DNA of 64,000 nt. Source: Liolophura sinensis (Eukaryota; Mollusca; Polyplacophora; Chitonida; Chitonidae). Below the pieces are notes generated by a model. It made no database searches and had not been told where the DNA came from. It saw only the letters and a program-made list of their open reading frames with translations. Position 1 is the first letter of the stretch. Each line of letters opens with the position of its first letter. Where the stretch lies: NCBI RefSeq assembly GCF_032854445.1, contig NC_088305.1:20686955-20750954 (forward strand), read 5' to 3'. The translations under genes were made by a program, and so were the position numbers. Positions 32,442-42,695 of this stretch are shown here, one piece after another.

Positions 32442-34115
32442 CTGCAAGAAACCAAAAAAAAAAAAATTACAGCATTACACACCGACATCTCGAAAAAAAA
32501 ATATATCCACAGATAGGTCAATAATGAGTAATCGTCCCCATTATCATTTCCGCTTTCTGAACAACGAAAATATAGTTGTCACTATTTTATAATGATTTCC
32601 CTAATACGTTTCTGAAGATACATCTTTTCATTATTCAGCAATCATGAATCTATAGAAAAAGCAGTTCGTTTTGGAATTTGTTGACTTTTAATGGAGTTTT
32701 TATTTTTATCTTTTAAAATTTCAGATAGGTTTGCCCACGTTAGCAATATCTTCAACAAATAATATTACACCCAATGCCTCTTGGTATCTTTAGTTTATAA
32801 TAATTATTACCACCTTCCAAGTTTCCAGAATAGCATTGCGATTAGGCTACTGACCTGTAAATGTCCATTAATTGTGGTTGCTAAAACAATGAATACGACA
32901 CAACGCCTGGACTAAGGCGAACTTCAGTAATCTTACCTTCACTCCATTCTCAGAGCGACAGCCTACGTGGTTGTAAGTGCATTCCGTGGGTAACACGCAC
33001 TGTTTGTTGACCTTCGCACTCTGGCCCGTGCTCTCGGAGAACCTATGGACCGTCTGGCAGACGGTTTTACCTGCAGAAAGACAAAAGACGTGTTATAGAA
33101 CAGGTTGCCATAGTGATCCCTCCCAGGTCTCGTCAGGCACACGCCATGCGATCTTCACATTCCACACCGCCACTCCGCATGCCCGAAATTCGCCCGGAGC
33201 GACAACAACAATAATTGGAGTAAACACAACAAAACTCGCACGAATGTTTCAGAAACTTTGAATTTGAAAGACCTTGCAAGTGAAAATTTTTGACCTATGT
33301 ATAAATGAGAGGTATACAGTGTTGCAACGCTCTTGTATGTCAGTGTATGATCAATACGTTATTCTTTCATCTTAACCTGAAAAAAAAAAAACTTTCCCAC
33401 TGATTCCCAATGATACATAATGCCAATGACTTTTTTCCAGTCAGAATATTTTGGAAAATTGAAATCGATTTCCGATGCAGGGGGTAAAATGGCGTGCGTG
33501 TGGTGACAGGAAACTAGGAATCTAGTGTTATTGGAAATAATAAACATTCACACAGCACATCTACGTAGCAGAAAAATAATTCTAAAACGCTTACATGCCA
33601 CGCAACAAAAACAAGGAGTGTATGATGCCAGGTGTGTAATGTATCCCTTTACCGTACTACTTACTATCAGGGCATTGTCGATCGGGCGCCCAGTCGTTAC
33701 ATTCAGAGTTGCTTCCCTTGTCAGGACATGTCCAGCATGTAATACCTATTAGATGAAAATAATACTGTTCAGTGGTGATCATTCTGTGACAAGTCAATAG
33801 CTCTATAAAGTCGTACACTTTGCACTGCTCACACATCATCAAAAGTGTTCAAAATACACTTAGTTTTACATTGCAACAATTATTCGATATGTTTCGCGAA
33901 TTCATTCAGAAAAGAAACTAAAGCAGGAACCACAGATTACACCAACATACACGTATACCACAGGCCTATTATATACATCAAGTATTTATTCCGATAGTCA
34001 AACGAAGGCTATTATCATCAGTCTTACCCTGTTTACTTTCGTTGATAACATAAGCGAACGTGTGCTGCAGTTCTATCATCAAGGTCATGGCGAATACGGC
34101 TGACAGAATCTTCAT
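32268..34115 (-). CDS. Secreted GPI-type Ly6/uPAR three-finger protein, 158 aa (four exons)
   Basis: Join, on the minus strand, 34115-34028, 33745-33665, 33070-32937, 32441-32268. All introns are GT-AG with matching phases (1, 1, 0) and the total is 477 nt. The product starts MKILSAVFAMTLMIELQHTF, a signal peptide, then ITCWTCPDKG with the CxxC that opens Ly6 domains. It closes the domain with ICVSCCNTPYCN, the CC-x-x-x-CN hallmark. After a linker, CPVMIFVLSATALLFT is a hydrophobic tail of GPI-anchor type ending at the stop. The mature Ly6 part has 12 cysteines, so one disulfide pair more than the usual 10 is possible. Expected place: outer cell surface. The exact role and orthology are unknown; Ly6 proteins diversify fast. 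Confidence 0.88.
32937..33070 (-). CDS. Ly6 gene coding exon 3
   Basis: The acceptor is TTGTCTTTCTGCAG and the donor GTGAAG|GTAAGA; phases are 1 in and 0 out. It encodes KTVCQTVHRFSESTGQSAKV, then NKQCVLPTECTYNHVGCRSE. It supplies four more cysteines in the usual Ly6 middle spacing. Confidence 0.9.
33665..33745 (-). CDS. Ly6 gene coding exon 2
   Basis: The acceptor is TTTTCATCTAATAG and the donor CTGATA|GTAAGT; phases are 1 in and 1 out. It encodes GITCWTCPDKGSNSECNDWA then PDRQCPD, with the first four cysteines of the domain. Confidence 0.9.
34028..34115 (-). CDS. Ly6 gene coding exon 1 (signal peptide)
   Basis: ATG at 34115-34113 opens 29 codons plus one base. The donor is AACAG|G|GTAAGAC, exon end at 34028, phase 1. 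It encodes MKILSAVFAMTLMIELQHTF then AYVINESKQ. The exon probably extends upstream as 5' UTR to an acceptor-like TTTTCTTAG ending at 34176. Confidence 0.88.
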
Positions 34116-34778
34116 GGTGTAGTACGGATCCTTCACGACAAAGAACGTTAACAGATAACCTCCCAGTGGAACCTTCTAAGAAAACCGATCTTCCAATGGA
34201 ACCTTCCTTTCTAGAGATCACGGCGTTATTCTGTTTCACAAAATACCTAATGATATGAAAAGAGAACAGTGTTAAATTGTTACCCAGGGTATGCAAAATT
34301 TGCATCAAAAATAAATAAACCAATGCTAGCTTTCGTGAAAGTTTATCACAGTTTTGTTGATTGCAACATCTCATTTTGCTGTAATGCATGGGTAATTGGC
34401 GAGTACATATATGCCTAAAACGCAAGACCTTTTGAGAATATAAAAAAGAAATTATTCAAACTTCACAGAAAATATACTTCGCACAAAACTCATAAAAGCA
34501 TAACCATGATTACCTATCACTCACCTGTTGTCAATTGTAAATGGCAAGTTCTTCCGATTATGGGTAAACAAAGCGAAACACTATACATGCACTATATCGC
34601 TTAGATTGCTATATCTTACACGTGAAAACTGTGACTGCCCTGATATATATATCTCACGTATATCCTTGATGCTGGGGCGACTCGTCTACCTGTATTTGAT
34701 TGCAGAAGTTACACAGGTAATGCGTCCTCCAGGTAAAAGTCGAGAGTAAGATCTGACCGCCTAACCGTATCTCCTGGG

Positions 34779-34787
34779 ATTTATATA
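34779..34787 (-). promoter_or_regulatory. Candidate TATA box for the Ly6 gene
   Basis: The minus strand reads CTCTATATAAATCCC about 660 bp upstream of the Ly6 start codon. A start site near 34750 with a 5' UTR intron would fit, but there is no transcript evidence. Confidence 0.35.
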
Positions 34788-34799
34788 GAGCCAGGTAAG

Positions 34800-36010
34800 C
34801 CTCAGACGTGACAGTTTTCCCAGCTGTACAACCACAGGTAAACTACCTCTCACTGAGCAACTATTGTTTTCACCTGTCTCCCCTCCCCTACGGTCCCCCT
34901 AGACCGACTATTGACTCTCACTGATGAAGCCCGACCTGTGCTCAAATTTCAGAGACGCAGCGAGCAGGGCGTTATACGGGAGCTGGTGTCCCTCCCTGGA
35001 CGTATGCGATCTGTGGTCGCAATACGGAAGCCAAGCCGAGCCCCCGTCACGCAGCCGTCTTAGATAAACAGACCCGTGGGTCGAGAAGTTATTAACAGTA
35101 GACCTCCTCAAATAATACCCCACATCCTTGGGTTATGCAGACGGCCGCTTTGTGGGTTACACAACCTGGGTGAAACTTGTCACTGTTAAGTCAGAAAGCA
35201 ACACAAGAAACATGATTTACACCCGTTACACCACTTGTGTTATCGGATATACTTGTGGATACGATCTAACACGCGATGCTACCTATACCGATGTTATCTT
35301 GAAACGTTCACTTAATCTGTATTAGTTTCGCGATAACAAATATTGATGTCGACAAGAAAATAACAATTGCCTTCGTAAATAATCCTAACACCATCTCCAG
35401 TATCAACGCTTTACCTTCGGCCCTTTGTTAGTTGTAAATAGGAACAGAAAAGATTCGGATATTCGTATACACAAGAAAATCCGCTTATACACTCTTCACG
35501 AAAATAAATAGCGAGTCTACAGTAAACTGTATACTACAGATCGTCCAATTTTGACGTAAAATAGGCAAATATCGGTTATATACAAGAAGTTTTACTGCGA
35601 TAAACAACAGCTTCATTTTGACTCAGTATGTCAGAATTTTATTTTGCCATCAGCAGGAAGCCATCATCATCAATCTTGATGATGGCATAATACAATGCTG
35701 AAATATCGAGTTTATCTGAGCCTGTCGTTTTTGGCAGTAACACTTCTCAGACTTGCGTTTCAGGTGAAACTTATCGGTAAAGTACACGCTGTCAATAAAG
35801 TTGCTTGTTAAACAACACGACTTCTCATTAATACCTTATGATATTCCAAATGAGTAAAACATTTACGCAGTAAAATCTCACAATTTATTTATGCCATGTT
35901 TTTACAAGAGATAAAACGATTGTTTTTTTTGTTGGCCTTAGCTTATAATATCGCACACTAGCACTGTCCATATACTATATACATTAATTCCACACACCGA
36001 AGTTTTATGT
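34800..36010. other. Intergenic, no gene recognised
   Basis: Mixed-composition sequence between the Ly6 gene and a MITE. ORFs at 34908-35123 and 35128-35325 lack splice context and family resemblance. Confidence 0.4.
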
Positions 36011-36015
36011 ATAAA

Positions 36016-36275
36016 CAGTCAAAAATTAATCTCTTAATTTTCATAGAAAATCTGCTGTCTGAGTGATGCTAGAATGTATTCTCTTATTATAACACAATAT
36101 GCTGTCATTTTCACCGTAATATCATGTTATAGTCTAATGGAATCTTTATGTTGAATTAACAGAACATGTGTGCCATGTTTCAAAGAACAATCTGCTGCAA
36201 AAACAAAAGACATCTATAGCATCACTCCGACAATATACTTCGTGTTAAAATTAACAAATTAATTTTTTGAGTGTA
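36016..36275. mobile_element. MITE-like family E, uninterrupted copy
   Basis: The left end AGTCAAAAATTAATCTCTTA through GTCTGAGTGATGCTA and the right end TAGCATCACTCCGACA through AACAAATTAATTTTTTGAGT are inverted copies over about 60 bp. The interior holds AATCTTTATGTTGAATTAAC. A second copy lies at 42237-42695. Confidence 0.65.
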
Positions 36276-36413
36276 TGTATGTTGAAAAATATACCTGGAC
36301 AGACACTAATGATCATGAAATATATTTCAAACAGCTATGATAATAACAATAATAATAATAGGCCTGCTCACTTCTTAATATTACCACCGATAAGGTATAT
36401 GCACCTATACACA

Positions 36414-36640
36414 TTTACAACGACAAAGCTTCAAAAGCCTTCTGTCTCACAACCTGGTTTTGTTTTGTTTCTTATCTTCCTTTTGTGGTTCAAAATATAC
36501 AACCGACGAAGCTTCAAAAGCCTTCTGTCGCACAACTTGATTTTGTTTTCTGTTTTATCTTCTTGTTAATATTTTAAAACATACAAAGCCTCAACAGCCT
36601 TCTTTCTCACAATGCTGTTTTTTTTTCTTTCTTATCTTCA
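36414..36640 (+). repeat. Tandem repeat of about 88 bp, three copies
   Basis: AAGCTTCAAAAGCCTTCTGT with CTCACAACCTGGTTTTGTTT recurs at about 36427, 36510 and 36588 with increasing decay. Confidence 0.75.
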
Positions 36641-38540
36641 TGTTTGGTGCTTCCTGTATACACAGCGTCTATTTAGTTATGTTTGCTTTTCTGATGTTTG
36701 CAATATATTATGCAACACAAACACAGGGTGTATCGAACTTACGGTGTATCTACAGGATTTTACACACAACACATGCAAACACTGTTTAATATTGCTGTTT
36801 CTTACTAATATTTTATCAGCGACTTTAAAATAATAGTTCAGTTTGTAATGTTTGGACAGACATGTCTCCCCATGCACCCTCCACTGGGGTGGTGACGTCA
36901 TAGAAACGAGGGGTGGGGGGTGGGGGGCTTTAAATGTATGCCTCAATAAAAAAAATTTAAATAAAAAATAACTTTCTTTTGATTTTTTTTATTTGAGATG
37001 CCCCTAATGTCACAAATCTCTTAGTCACGCCTAGTCAACTGATTCGAAATATATGTTCATGTCTAAAACATGCCATGTTAATCCTGAATACCCTGTCGGT
37101 AGATAACTGTATTATGTACATAATCCCTCTCCGATTGTACGAGGGAAGGTCTCTCAGCAATCCATAATACTCTGAAGTCGCGTATACGCTTTAATATCAG
37201 TAAATTTGTATTGAACAATAGATATATATGGGTCAATATTTTTTGCTAATGTTTGACATATGTCTAACAGTTTGACTTCCATTTAGGCCTATATTAAACG
37301 TCAGTTCTTATTTGTATAACCGTGCCACATGTCAAACTAAGTAACTGCTAATCTGTTTTGCAGGGAATGTAAACATAAATAAGATTTACAGGTGATAAGT
37401 TCTATTAACAGCTAATTTACAGGTGTTAGTGCTGAGGTATGAAGTGTTGTGTGGCTTCAAACAAGCACAGGTGTCATAATACACAACTGTCACGGACAGA
37501 CAGGCCGGAAACATGGCTTTAAGGACGAAGCCAAAATGTCCTTTGCAACGACAAACTGGACATTAATTGACTTACAAAGCTACCTAAGTGGTATCAAACA
37601 TTTAGACAAACACCTACCGTATAGCACGCACCCTGGCACCCTGGGGGGTAAGGCGGATGTAGACGGGTATCGCCCAGCAATGGACGAGGGGGAGGCAAGC
37701 GACACAACAGGCACGCCGGTCTGTCTGTCCGTTCGCCGCTGGTTCGTCCGGTCGTCCAGTCGTGCGGTCAGCCGTCTAGCCAGCAATCAAACAACAACGG
37801 AAGTCCACTGAGATGACCATTGTAGTGTAATTTCAGCACTCAAAGGATTACTGTAAAATGACAGATAGCAATGCACCGGATATGATTTTTAGTCTGTTGG
37901 CAGTTATATCCACATGCTGACAGACAGTGCTATATCGGTAAAAGGATCAACGTGTATGGCCGTAGCTGTACACGATGAAAGCCGTGCTCCCTTGGCGCGT
38001 TTGTGGTTTGTTAGGACTCGTGCATTGTAAACTGGAGTCGACGGGTTTCTGGTTGCTACACCGGCAGCAGGCTGGAAAGCTGCAGAACACGTAGCCTGTG
38101 AACTCCGTAGTATTTCTACCTCTTAGAGGACGGCTGTATTGAGTCCCGTATAAATCGCCCGTAATGGCATATCCTATGTACAGAATCAGAGAAATACCGC
38201 CACACACTATTTACAGTACTGGTCAGCACCTATAACAAGGTGTCGACTGATCCAGTCCGCTTAACGCCTCCTCTATTGACTCATTGCTTAGCAGCAAAGA
38301 TGACTCACCCATGCAGCTTCGGGATGCTGCGAGTTAAAACTACGAAAAGGCGGCTGTAGTACGAGAGGATGTACGCTAGACTAAAGTCAAGTCGATATTG
38401 GAGCATGCAAACATAGAGCGTGTCCATGCACACGATCAAGTGCTGGATGGATAGACTGTGGTAAAGCTGGGGCTAATTTGACTATTTTATTAGTTCCATG
38501 GTATAGATAATATCGTGACTTGATCCACGTGGCAATTAAA
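36641..38540. other. Intergenic, no gene recognised
   Basis: Contains a G-rich tract near 36909-36928 and a moderately G+C-rich 37.5-38.4 kb part with ORFs (37449-37811 plus, 38207-37947 minus) that lack splice signals or known motifs. A short SINE-like scrap lies near 37125-37160. Confidence 0.4.
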
Positions 38541-38544
38541 CATA

Positions 38545-38672
38545 TTCAATGCTAGCAACTGGATGGTCACGGGTTTCCCTCGGTTTCCTCCCTCCATGAT
38601 GCTGACCGCCTTCTTAGTAGTGAAATATTCTTGAGCACGGCGTAAAACACTATTCAAACAAATAAATAAACA
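38545..38672 (+). mobile_element. 5'-truncated SINE
   Basis: GGATGGTCACGGGTTTCCCT through GAAATATTCTTGAGCACGGC, GTAAAACACTATTC and an AAATA tail. Confidence 0.8.
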
Positions 38673-38697
38673 TATTCAAATATGCAGTATTCATTTA

Positions 38698-38775
38698 CTT
38701 TTTTTATTCGTGCTTAACGCAGCACTGAAGAATTTTTCACTTTCTGCGACGGCGGTCATGTTTATAGGTGAAGGA
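38698..38775 (-). mobile_element. Diverged SINE 3' fragment, opposite orientation
   Basis: TTATTCGTGCTTAACGCAGC followed by ACTGAAGAATTTTTCACTTT and CGACGGCGGTCATG matches the reversed SINE end with changes. It faces the copy just before it. Confidence 0.55.
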
Positions 38776-38779
38776 AACC

Positions 38780-38896
38780 TGAGTGCTTGGTGTAAACCGG
38801 AGTGTTTGGTGTAAACCAGAGAGCTCGGAGTAAACCAGAGTGCGCGGTGTAAACCAGGGTGCTCGGTGTAAACCGGAGTGGTCAGTGTAAACCAGC
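38780..38896 (+). repeat. 19-bp tandem repeat, about six copies
   Basis: The unit is GAGTGCTCGGTGTAAACCA with one or two changes per copy. Confidence 0.85.
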
Positions 38897-39189
38897 TGCA
38901 GATAGCCTGCGATGAGAATGGTATAAATGTACGTACACATCTTCGACAAACGAACTCATGTCGTTTTACTTACTGATATAAACAGTATATACAGGAAGAC
39001 AGGCATTTAATAACCACCCCAACCCAGAGGAAAGCAGAGTGATACATTGGCCGGGTTGAAATTCACCCTCGACCTTGGGCCAATACGGTGACCTTCAGGC
39101 CAGTACAACGGAATAAATTCGTAAACCTTGGTGATGATATTAGAGAATGATTGGAGTTTCATACATGCAATGACAAGCTGTAAGTGCAA

Positions 39190-39268
<79 letters not shown>
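39190..39268. repeat. (TA)n microsatellite
   Basis: About 39 TA units; ORFs reading IYIYIY across it are artefacts. Confidence 0.97.
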
Positions 39269-39271
<3 letters not shown>

Positions 39272-39747
39272 GGACGTACTCACCTTGACACGCACGCCTG
39301 TTTCCCGCGGTTGAAAAAAACACGCTGAGTTCAGGCGCATCCGACTGAAGATGTACAGGTATATATACTGTCACAAAAGCTTTACCAGTGCCATTGCTTT
39401 AGCAGCATCATTGCATGGCAATCCAGGAATTTATTAATAATCACACAACACAGAATACCAGACGTGCACATACAGGCGTTAAGACTTATCTTTCTACCCT
39501 GATTCAAATAACCAGCGTGGATACAGCCATCAAGGCTCTGTGGGTTTCTCACAGGTCCGCGCGCGTCGAATGTAAGAGATGCCGGGATATATGCATCAGT
39601 AGTTGTAGTTATCACATCTCGTCATTCGTTCTCATGCACGACTAGTACATGAGATCGGCGATGTTTTGTCTTTTTTACGGGTAACCAATTATAATCAACT
39701 CGTGCTCTACTGGCTTTTTAAAAGTTTTTAAAAGCGCTAGGAAGCAG

Positions 39748-40054
39748 GCCATAATCTAGTGGTTTGAGGAGCTTGCCCTCCAATCGCTGCATGAGACACA
39801 TCTGTCTCGAGTTCAAAACCACTGATGGACAGGGGATTTGTAATTGCCCCTGCTTTACTGCTTTTGGGGCAATCGTGGCGCTCGTGTGGCCGATTGCCCG
39901 GTCATGCGTTCCTGCAGTGCCACATGTCTTCCACCAATATGGTGTGTACGTTACAATTGGGAAGATTATCACACGTTATACTGATGCCGTGGTATACCGG
40001 TAGGTGAAAAATTCCTAAGTATCGCGTTAAATAAATAAATAAATAAATAAATAT
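39748..40054 (+). mobile_element. tRNA-derived SINE of a second family
   Basis: The head has ATAATCTAGTGGTTTGAGGA and TCTCGAGTTCAAAACCACTG (A- and B-box-like). The 3' end reads ATTCCTAAGTATCGCGTTAA followed by (ATAA)n. Body and end differ from the main SINE; the head resembles 18046-18378. Confidence 0.65.
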
Positions 40055-40104
40055 GTACTTGTGTAAATAAATAAAGAAATGAAAGAGCTGTGATATACAC
40101 AAAT

Positions 40105-40430
40105 TCATATCATAGAACCGATATATGCCATACAGTAGCTGATGTATGCTGTTTTTTTATAGTGGTATATGTCATGGTACATGTGTACGCCAGAGTAGCT
40201 GATACATACTCGATGGTATAAGAGGTATAGGCCACACAGTAGCTAATATATGCTTCCTTTTATGTACACGGTATGGGCCAACAGAATAGCTGATGTACAT
40301 GTATATATTCTGGTATGCTATCTGGTATATATGTCATAGAATAACTGATATATGTGGTAAATGTCATAGAGTAGCTGAGATACACTATCTGGTGTCTCTG
40401 ACGCATGACACCTTGCAGCTGATGCATGCT
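40105..40430 (+). repeat. Degenerate tandem repeat, unit about 50-60 bp
   Basis: GTATATGTCATAGAGTAGCT plus GATATATGCT-like words recur about seven times (for example ACAGTAGCTGATGTATGC, AGAGTAGCTGATACATAC, ACAGTAGCTAATATATGC, GAATAGCTGATGTACATG). Confidence 0.7.
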
Positions 40431-41840
40431 TTGGTTTGTTTCTGTTGTAAGACATTCACGTCATTCAGTAGTCTTGGGACATTCTCAATTCGGCGTCACA
40501 CGGGTTCGTCTGACTAACTAATCAAATTAAGAGATGACATGGATTAAGTTTTATCAGCCCGTGAACATCAGTCTAACCTGTGTAATCGTCCGCATTTTGC
40601 CCCACAGGTAGGTATTCATCAGATTTCAGACAGGTAGCCCTACCCCAACCAGCTCCGCTGTCGTAATACTGCAGGCAACGACAAACACTGTAACGAAACA
40701 AACGAAATCAACGTCGTATCACCCCTATCCGTTCAACATTGGCGTCGCTCGTAACACTTAATCGGCGGGTCTATATTAACCAAAGTGGTGAGGTCGTCAT
40801 AATCATTCACAGTTCAGTGATTTCCCTTTGTTGTTTTCTTCGTTGACGTGCGATATTAATCACTGGGAGAAGCAGACGACCACAGTGTATGCCGACGTTT
40901 CCGGATATACACATACAGTCAAAAATTATGGGACTGACAAAAGTAATGAAATTAAATGTGCTCCGTGCGTGCATGTACCCAAGTTACCCGAAGCAATACT
41001 TTTAACCTTTGTTATTATTATTTTTTTAAAATTTCCTTCTTTTTAATTTTTTTTAACGTACAGGATAAACACATTTCGTTTGTTAACTGCCTAGAAGTAT
41101 AGGCTGCATGGTCTATTAATTTTGAGGCCTGGAGGAGTTATAATGCGTGTGTGACGTAAAGCTCACGAAAAAGTTTGCGGTAAATTATGTTAAAAGGATT
41201 TCAGTTTTTAATCCTTTAGGCCTGTCATTATCATAATTGAAAGATTTTTTTTTTGAAAATCAGATGCGCTTTGAAGAAAATGAGATTTATTAAAAGCAGG
41301 TTTTCAGGGAGGTTGGCAGGTGCTATTTTCCCATGATTTACAAGTTGCGTTTCTTTCCTTTTTTTTTTCTTTTTAACTTTCTACTCTTGAACAGAATTTA
41401 TTTCAACATGTATGCAAATGTTTCACTCAAGTAAGAAAGTTCCATTATTTCAATTCAGATACAAAACGTTTCATGTAGAAATCCGTTTAACTTGTTTCAA
41501 ACACGGTTCGAAATGTTTCAGGCTTGGTTCATAATGTTCAAACAGTGTTGAAACTGTAGATCAGCTTTGGTGAAGATGGTTCATTTCGTGCAGACACTGT
41601 TTCCACTTATATGTAGAAATTGGTTAAGCTTCAGTAGAAATTGTTTCAGCTTGTCTGAAAATGTTTCACATGTTTGATGAAGCTGTTTTCTACCATGGTA
41701 GAAAATTAAAGTTGCATCATTGGACATTTATTAACTGATATATTTTATGTTTCTAGACTGGTTTTAATCCGAATCGTGAAAATATATCCCTCCAAATTCG
41801 ATATATTCATATGCCGACATCAGCTATTTTAAAACTATTT
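40431..41840. other. Intergenic, no gene recognised
   Basis: A+T-rich. Between 41395 and 41660 words like GAAATGTTTCA and GTTTCAACTTGTTTCA recur loosely, perhaps an old tandem array. Otherwise no structure seen. Confidence 0.4.
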
Positions 41841-41841
41841 T

Positions 41842-42097
41842 TATTTGATTTATTTATTTGATTGATGTTTTACGCCGTACTCAAAAATATTTCACTTATG
41901 CCAGCATTATGGTGGGAGGGAACCTGGCAGAGCCCGGGGAAAACCCACGACCATCCGCAGGTTGCAAACCTTCCTACTTACGGCCGGAGAGGAAGCCAGC
42001 ATGAGCTGGACTTGAACTCAGAGTGACCGCATTGGTGAGAAGCTTCTGGGTCATTAAGCTGCGCTAGCGCGCTAACAAACTGAGCCGCGGAGGCCCC
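41842..42097 (-). mobile_element. Near full-length SINE with target duplication
   Basis: Minus-strand copy from the AAATA tail to the tRNA-like head (GGGGCCTCCGCGGCTCAGTT in its own sense). It is flanked by exact 11-bp AAAACTATTTT at 41831-41841 and 42098-42108. A short internal deletion removes the CGTATAAG-CGACGGCGG part. Confidence 0.94.
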
Positions 42098-42130
42098 AAA
42101 ACTATTTTAAATTTGTCACTTTGGACGTGA

Positions 42131-42225
42131 CCTTCAAACAGATGTAGGGATATTCATTGTACATAAAAGGATATTGTACGGATATACATTGTACATATAA
42201 GGATATTGTACGGATATACACTGTA
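42131..42225 (+). repeat. Short tandem repeat, about 33 bp, three copies
   Basis: GGATATACATTGTACATATA plus AGGATATTGTAC repeats with small changes. Confidence 0.7.
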
Positions 42226-42236
42226 GATTGTAAACA

Positions 42237-42695
42237 ATACTCTCAAAAATCACTTTGTTAAATATAACACACATGCTCTATTAATGCAGCATAATTTATT
42301 TATTTGTTTATTTATTTGATTGGTGTTTTACGCCGTACTCAAGAATATTTCACTTATACGACGGCGGCCAGCATTATGGTGGGTGGAAACCGGTCAGAGC
42401 CCGGGGGAAACCCACGACCATCCGCAGGTTGCTGGAAGACCTTCCCACTTACGGCCGGAGAGGAAGCCAGCATGAGCTGGACTTGAACTCACAGCTCCTG
42501 GGTCATTACGCTGCGCTAGCGCGCTAACCGACTGAGCCACGGAGGCCCCTAATGCAGCATAAAGATTCTGTTGGACTAACAGGATATCATATTGAATGTG
42601 ACACGATATTGTGTTATACTAGCAGAATACATTTTAGCATCACTCAGACAACATAATTTCTGTTAAAATTAACAGATTAATTTTTTGAGTGTGCA
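42237..42695. mobile_element. MITE-like family E, copy split by a SINE
   Basis: The left end ACTCTCAAAAATCACTTTGT with TAAATATAACA and the right end GTTAAAATTAACAGATTAAT with TTTTTGAGTGT are imperfect inverted repeats. The right half aligns with 36212-36275. Removing the SINE at 42295-42549 and one 13-bp duplicate restores an element of about 190 bp. Confidence 0.7.
42295..42549 (-). mobile_element. Full-length SINE nested in the family E MITE
   Basis: A complete minus-strand copy (tail at 42295, head ending GGGGCCTCCGTGGCTCAGTC in its own sense). It is flanked by exact 13-bp TAATGCAGCATAA at 42282-42294 and 42550-42562. This is the cleanest reference copy in the window. Confidence 0.96.

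Noticed and set aside
37449-38207. ORFs of 120 (+) and 86 (-) codons in a G+C-richer intergenic patch
   Set aside because: No splice signals, family motifs or start context; codon patterns look random.
39128-39374. ORFs made of IYIYIY
   Set aside because: Translation of a TA microsatellite.
2444-42549. tRNA genes suggested by GTTCAAGTCC and TGGCTCAGTTGG boxes
   Set aside because: The matches sit at the head of SINEs with a body and AAATA tail and do not fold into a full cloverleaf with acceptor stem.
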